A stretch of 64,000 bases of DNA from Mactra quadrangularis (Eukaryota > Mollusca > Bivalvia > Venerida > Mactridae): positions 33,084,895 to 33,148,894 of the forward strand of contig CM046311.1 of NCBI GenBank assembly GCA_025267735.1, read 5' to 3'. The notes under the pieces are model-generated. The model had not been told where the DNA came from. It saw nothing but the letters and a program-made list of their open reading frames with translations, and did no database searches. The translations under genes were made by a program, and so were the position numbers. Shown piece by piece: positions 59,422 through 64,000 of this stretch. Positions within the stretch are counted from its first letter, which is position 1; each line of letters starts with the position of its first letter.

Positions 59422-60055
59422 CTGTATAAATATGATTTGAGTATAATGTGATGGTTAATATTTATGTCAAGGTATCAATTTTGCTTCAAGTAATAAAAAT
59501 TGCGTTTTCCAAATATTTTTTATGAAAACTTACTGCAAATGAACATAGAAAATATATTTGTGTTATATGGCATACTTATACCATTCGGAACACCTCGATC
59601 ATTCATTGAATGAACTATATCGGAATGATCCAATGAGGCTCACCAAAAAAATTGTGGTTTGCTTAATTCCCGAGGCGGAATACGTATGGAACAAGTAATA
59701 AAATAGTACTTCTCGTAAACGAACAAGGTGATGTGTGTAAACATTTTTCATTGGTATTATTGAATGGTGTATTAGAAAATTAAGGATTAATCATCACCTA
59801 AACGATCATTGATTTGTTTACTTCAACACATGCAGAAGCAACTTTGGCATGTGACGCAAAAGGAATTCCAGAATGGCATCTTCCTCCTCTTTTTGTAAAC
59901 CACATGGCCTTTCTGAGGCATCAAAGTACTATAACTATTGTGCAATAAACGAACCATATGCCAAATATGCCCGAGATGATTCGTGTGTGAACTTAAACAC
60001 TATTGGTCAGAATTTACGTTCAAATAATAGATTTAGGTCTAAATTCACAGTTTAC
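59422..60055. other. Gene B intron
   Basis: No exon seen apart from the neighbours. It contains a copy of the palindromic repeat at about 59580-59630. Confidence 0.5.
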
Positions 60056-60159
60056 CATAACAAGTTGGAGGAGCGGGATTCCACGATGCAACATCATCAT
60101 ATACTTCGCATACAGACATTTCTACATCGTTGCCACCTTGACTATATCCATCGTAACAA
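60056..60159 (-). pseudogene. Orphan second half of the split CCP in gene B
   Basis: 104-nt copy of 1780-1883 with intact sites and reading frame (CYDGYSQGGNDVEMSVCEVY, WNPAPPTCY). Its 88-nt partner is absent from 60160-61654. It starts in phase 2, but the preceding available exon (61655-61759) ends in phase 1; joining them gives a stop within about 15 codons. Either it is skipped or the transcript is broken. Confidence 0.75.
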
Positions 60160-61654
60160 CTGTAATATAAGACATGGTCAAAGGGAGACAACTTAATATG
60201 ATTTTTTAATGATTTATAACACAATTTAACTAATATTCGAATAATCTCCCTTAGAATAAGGCTTGGTAAAAAGGAAGAAAAAGCAATGTGATTTTTTTGG
60301 GTTCAACACAATTTAAATAGTAATTTTATTATATCCCTTTATCAATGGTAATTGAATACCAAGATGTTTGCATGTTCATAAGGAAACGATTTATATTAAA
60401 ATAGTTCACTGAACTCTAATGCTATGTAACTTATTATCAGATTATTATGATCTTCCTTTGCCAATGGCTGTAAGATAACAAGATTTTTTTTCATGTTCAA
60501 AGGGAGATAATTGCATATGTTTGTTGCATTATTACGCTATTATACTTATTGCAGAGTTTTCTCCATTTGTCTACTTCAATACCATAACAAAAGTTATATA
60601 TTGTTCAACAATAAAAATACAAACAAAATATTAATATATAGTTAGTTATATATAAGATAGTTCTTCATCCTTTAAGTGCTTAGCCTGAATTTCAAATAAA
60701 TAAAATGATTAACAAAAAAAGTTATCTAAGATTTACTATGACAAACTTACTTTGAAAAGTAAGGCAAAAATCCGAGTAATTGGACCTACCTATTTGAATA
60801 ATAGTATACATGGGGAAAAACTGACTAAAGTCCCTTAATGAATAGGGAAAAAACCATAGCAAGCATTTGACTTATGTTAGCTCCTTTTGTTCGTTTACCT
60901 TGTGATAATGTTCTCTTAGGATTTAAAAAAAATCTATGTCCAAATTGGAAACTTGAAGATCACGTTTGTTGATTTCTCGAGTACAAAATATGAGTCCAAA
61001 TCCTTTACAAGGAAATTTAGGTCGAAACATTGAGTATAGAACAAAAAAAGGGAATTAAAATTCCATGCGTGTTTCTTTTACTCATTGTCTAACACTAGTG
61101 ATAAAAACATACATAAATCAATACCTTAAACATGGCTTGTTTTTGGTATTTTTATGTTTGGGCCATCTTTTAATGGGGAAACAAAATATATGTTTCAGTA
61201 CTATTCACCGCAATATGACATCTTAATTGATAAAACCTTGTTTTTATATCGATGATAATAGAATCATTCCGAAAATATTTTACCAGACCTGTTTTTGACA
61301 AATAGACTCCTCTTTCGTTATATTTACGTGACAAGTTAAAATTCACTTATATAATTATAAATGTATGTGTATGTAATATTATACATGAAGTAATCTTCCT
61401 TTGGATTTAATGGTAATATCAACGGAAGAAAACGTTTCGACTATAAGCTTGCATTTTACTTTCTTCAATTTTAAACGTAATCGATATTTCTCTTATTGAG
61501 TTATTCTCATTTGAAATACACCTTTTTCAAAGGAAGATTATTTGGATTAAATATTCACATTCCAAAATTAACAGCTAACTTACACGGAGATAAGACAATA
61601 TTAAACAATCACCATCTGACAAAGAGTCAATTTCTGATAAAACAACTTTTTTAC
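60160..61654. other. Gene B intron; site of a lost half-exon
   Basis: Aligns with 1884-2976 except about 60640-60830, where the sequence corresponding to exon 2376-2463 is replaced by unrelated AT-rich DNA. A tiny open segment with GTAAGT near 60750 is too weak to call. Confidence 0.55.
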
Positions 61655-61759
61655 CTTTGATTTCACAGTTTTCCCCACTTCTAGATAATGGACATTTTCC
61701 ACAGATACCGGGTGCAGTACATTCTCCACCGTTGACTAAGCAATTATCATTGCAATTGA
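61655..61759 (-). CDS. Gene B exon: EGF-like domain 2
   Basis: Exon of 105 nt, phase 1-1, with TTTGCAG acceptor and GTAAAA donor. It encodes NCNDNCLVNGGECTAPGICG then KCPLSRSGENCEIK, six cysteines in EGF order. Sister of 2977-3081. Confidence 0.86.
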
Positions 61760-62575
61760 CTGCAAAATAAAAGATATAGAACATATTCGCGGAAAATGTC
61801 GTAAGATCGATATTGAGACGAGTGGGCTAAGAAAACATATTTTCACGAGTGGCGTAGTGAAAATATAACCGATTTTTCATCGTATACGTTCATCAAATAG
61901 CACAGCATTTCACCGTTAAGCATGAAAGAAACATGTATATGCATATATATCGTGTAATGTTTGTTTCAACGGAACTCCATATTTAAACACCAATTTCGAA
62001 CTGCATTTGGACACATTTTAAAATGCTTTACTAGTAATAGCTGTTGAAGTAAACATATACACGATTGTTTAGTCCTTAAAATCAGGTCTTTTTTTACTTC
62101 TTAAATTTGATTTACACGACATGAACTATTGTTCAAAACCTTAACCAGCTTCGCCTCGCATATTTAGCAAAATCCAGTATAAAATTCCTGATGGACCTAC
62201 GGTATCCTTCAATCCTTCCGAGATTATTCATTCAATGAATGATCGAGGCATTCCGTATGATAACAATATTCATCGGATCACCTCTATCTTAACGAAATGC
62301 ATGATACCTCTGACATAATAAGTTGACATCTTCGATCTTGGACCTACTTTCTGTCACAAGATATTTAAAACGGCGGCTCAAACAACATGCACGTTTTGCA
62401 ATGTGGTCACCTTGGCCTTTTTGCCATGATTTAATGATTATCTACTCGCCGACGATAATACTCAAAGTGCGCCAAACGATAATAGCATTACACACATTTG
62501 GAACAACATCGGAAATCATCTTCCAAGATTTATGTGCGTCGAAGATCGCCGATGTAATTAGACACTCATACATAC
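61760..62575. other. Gene B intron with a 120-bp extra segment
   Basis: About 62128-62250 is absent from the gene A intron and contains the inverted copy of the ATTCATTGAATGAAT repeat. The rest is non-coding. Confidence 0.5.
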
Positions 62576-62674
62576 ATATCTGGCATCTATCTCCTGTAAT
62601 CAATTGACTGTTACATCTGCATTCACCATCTTTTATGCACGAACCACCATTTTCACAGGGAGGATCACATATTG
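62576..62674 (-). CDS. Gene B exon: EGF-like domain 1
   Basis: Exon of 99 nt, phase 1-1, with TTTTCAG acceptor and GTATGT donor. It encodes AICDPPCENGGSCIKDGECR then CNSQLITGDRCQI. Sister of 3685-3783, with a better donor. It joins in frame to 63590-63847 upstream and EGF domain 2 downstream. Confidence 0.85.
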
Positions 62675-63589
62675 CTGAAAATGACAAAACAAAATTACAT
62701 TATCGGATAAAAGAATATATCATACAGTCGACTGTCAAATAACACGCATTTTATCCCAAGTCCCCGCTGATGTTGTTTCCTTCTGTTAAATCAATAACAA
62801 TTAAATCAAAGCGTGACCTAAGCACTGATAGGAGTTTGATTTGAGTCTTGAATCACGCATTTGCATATGTATGTCTGTGTCATTCTTATTTTATCTGACC
62901 TCCAAAATATGGACCCACCAAAAGGGCGTAACGGCTCTATGTCCCCAACTGTTTTAAAATCTCAAAAATGAAGCCGTCGATCAGACCCTTTCAGTTATGT
63001 GTGATACAAAAAAGGATTGGAAAAGACTGTGCATTATTAACAAATTTTCGTGCCGTAGCTGCGATAAGATAAAATCATTAAATTTTATTTTGATAGGAAG
63101 TTTAAGCTAGGACAAAAATAAATGTACGTAACGTACGAAATGTTCGTGTTAGTCACTACACATTACCCACGATGAGTTTAGATTTTTAACAAAGTTTAAA
63201 GGTTGATATAAGAAAGAGAAGAACCTTGTGGTAGTTAATGGCCCGCTTGAATGAATAATACCCCTTAAAAGAGCTTAAAATGTTTAAAATGTATTACATT
63301 TAGTAACAATTTTATTATGGACGGCAACCATTGAAAAGTCAACTGCATGCTGGTTTGAATCTTCTTAACTTAAAAAGCTTCAAAACAAAACAAAGTTTCA
63401 AACGCGGTATTTATCTCAAGTTCTTCAACATCGATAATCGTAAATACAACTCGGCAATTTCCGTAAATTAAAAATATACGCTAGACAAACCCGTTTTAGA
63501 TTGTAACCCAAGGTGCAGAAAGCGGAGTGTAATAACTTCTTCGACAACGTAGCTGAAATGAAATTTTTAAACACATCTAGCCACGATAC
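62675..63589. other. Gene B intron; empty target of the 5.4 kb element
   Basis: Aligns with 3784-4581 and then 10001-10072; the uninterrupted AAGGTGCAGAAAGCGG near 63510-63525 is the empty site for the TIR element at 4582-10000. No exon seen. Confidence 0.65.
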
Positions 63590-63847
63590 CTTTGCGACAT
63601 TGTGGAAATTCGCCATTGTTACCATGAGAATAATAAGGTCTATCAGCGTCCTTCCAGTTTCCAAAGAGACATTGAAACCTTCTAAGTGATGGTTCATAGA
63701 AATATTGGTCTACTCTAGAACAATTGAAAAATACAAAATGTTTGTGACGGGCTTCATGTTTAGCCGTAAGGTACACCATCTTTCCATCTGGATTCCTCTT
63801 AAATATTGTCATTTCGTGTTCATATTCCAATGGTACAATACACGAAT
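63590..63847 (-). CDS. Gene B exon: CCP-like domain, first in window
   Basis: Exon of 258 nt, phase 1-1, with CTTTCAG acceptor and GTATCG donor. It encodes DSCIVPLEYEHEMTIFKRNP, FVFFNCSRVDQYF, RRFQCLFGNWKD and NGEFPQCRK: a long CCP-like module with a conserved GNW turn. Its gene A counterpart is the dead exon 10073-10163; a related live exon is 51288-51530. The 5' exons of gene B lie beyond 64000. Confidence 0.85.
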
Positions 63848-64000
63848 CTGAAAGGAAATAAAAAAAATGATTCGCTTTTTTTATTTCAGTGTATTTGTAC
63901 CACATTCGCTAAATAATGCGACCAGCTCGTTTTATAATCTTTCCTGATCGTAACCTGTACTAGTCTAAGACGTAAAATATATACTGAACACTATATCGAT

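Noticed and set aside
60740..60800. Tiny exon with a GTAAGT donor in the gene B intron
   Set aside because: About 40 nt, no cysteine or similarity to any module, and no phase-compatible role.
1..64000. CRISPR arrays, operons or prokaryotic genes
   Set aside because: The tandem repeats have no unique spacers, and all genes are intron-split with eukaryotic repeats around them.

Overview
The window looks like nuclear DNA of a mollusc, most probably a bivalve. It is AT-rich and gene-poor, with short exons bounded by GT/AG introns. It is full of degenerate non-LTR and LTR retrotransposons, tRNA-derived SINEs, small TIR elements and minisatellites of types common in bivalve genomes. The taxon is inferred from this repeat style and was not tested by any search.

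All host exons I could support lie on the minus strand and encode small cysteine-rich extracellular modules: CCP/sushi-like and EGF-like domains. Nearly every exon, or exon pair, has phase-1 ends. Gene A starts with a signal-peptide exon at 25257-25296. It continues through CCP exons at 21003-21203, 18297-18410 with 17385-17471, and 16871-17065. After a dead exon at 10073-10163 come two EGF exons (3685-3783, 2977-3081) and CCP exons at 2376-2463 with 1780-1883, 667-861 and 49-249, running off the left edge. When the dead exon is skipped, the exons join in one open frame of about 476 codons. Gene B enters from the right edge with the same order: CCP 63590-63847, EGF 62576-62674, EGF 61655-61759, an orphan half-CCP at 60056-60159, CCP 59227-59421 and CCP 58626-58826. 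It continues through a tandemly duplicated CCP pair (57948 down to 53837), then 52609-52779 and 51288-51530. Two more exons in a tandem 2.4-2.6 kb duplication (49947-50166, 47334-47553) are dead. The likely products are secreted multidomain adhesion or complement-control-like proteins.

Region by region: 1-4581 and 58560-64000 are paralogous segments. In the left copy, a 5.4 kb TIR element (4582-10000) and later insertions including a LINE (10482-11735) interrupt the homology, which resumes at about 12720. 13110-16740 holds a SINE and a LINE that is itself split by a palindromic TIR element. 16871-25296 is the 5' half of gene A, with a 30-bp minisatellite in intron 1. 25297-45240 has no host exon that I can see; it holds Tc1 relics, TIR elements, two copies of the RNase H-bearing LINE, SINEs and a decayed Gypsy-type element (37030-40780). 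45590-64000 is gene B and its dead tail.

The main story is birth and death of exons in a duplicated CCP/EGF gene family, with different exons lost in each copy. I found no rRNA, no convincing functional tRNA and no CRISPR. Splice sites and joins were worked out by eye; there is no transcript evidence.
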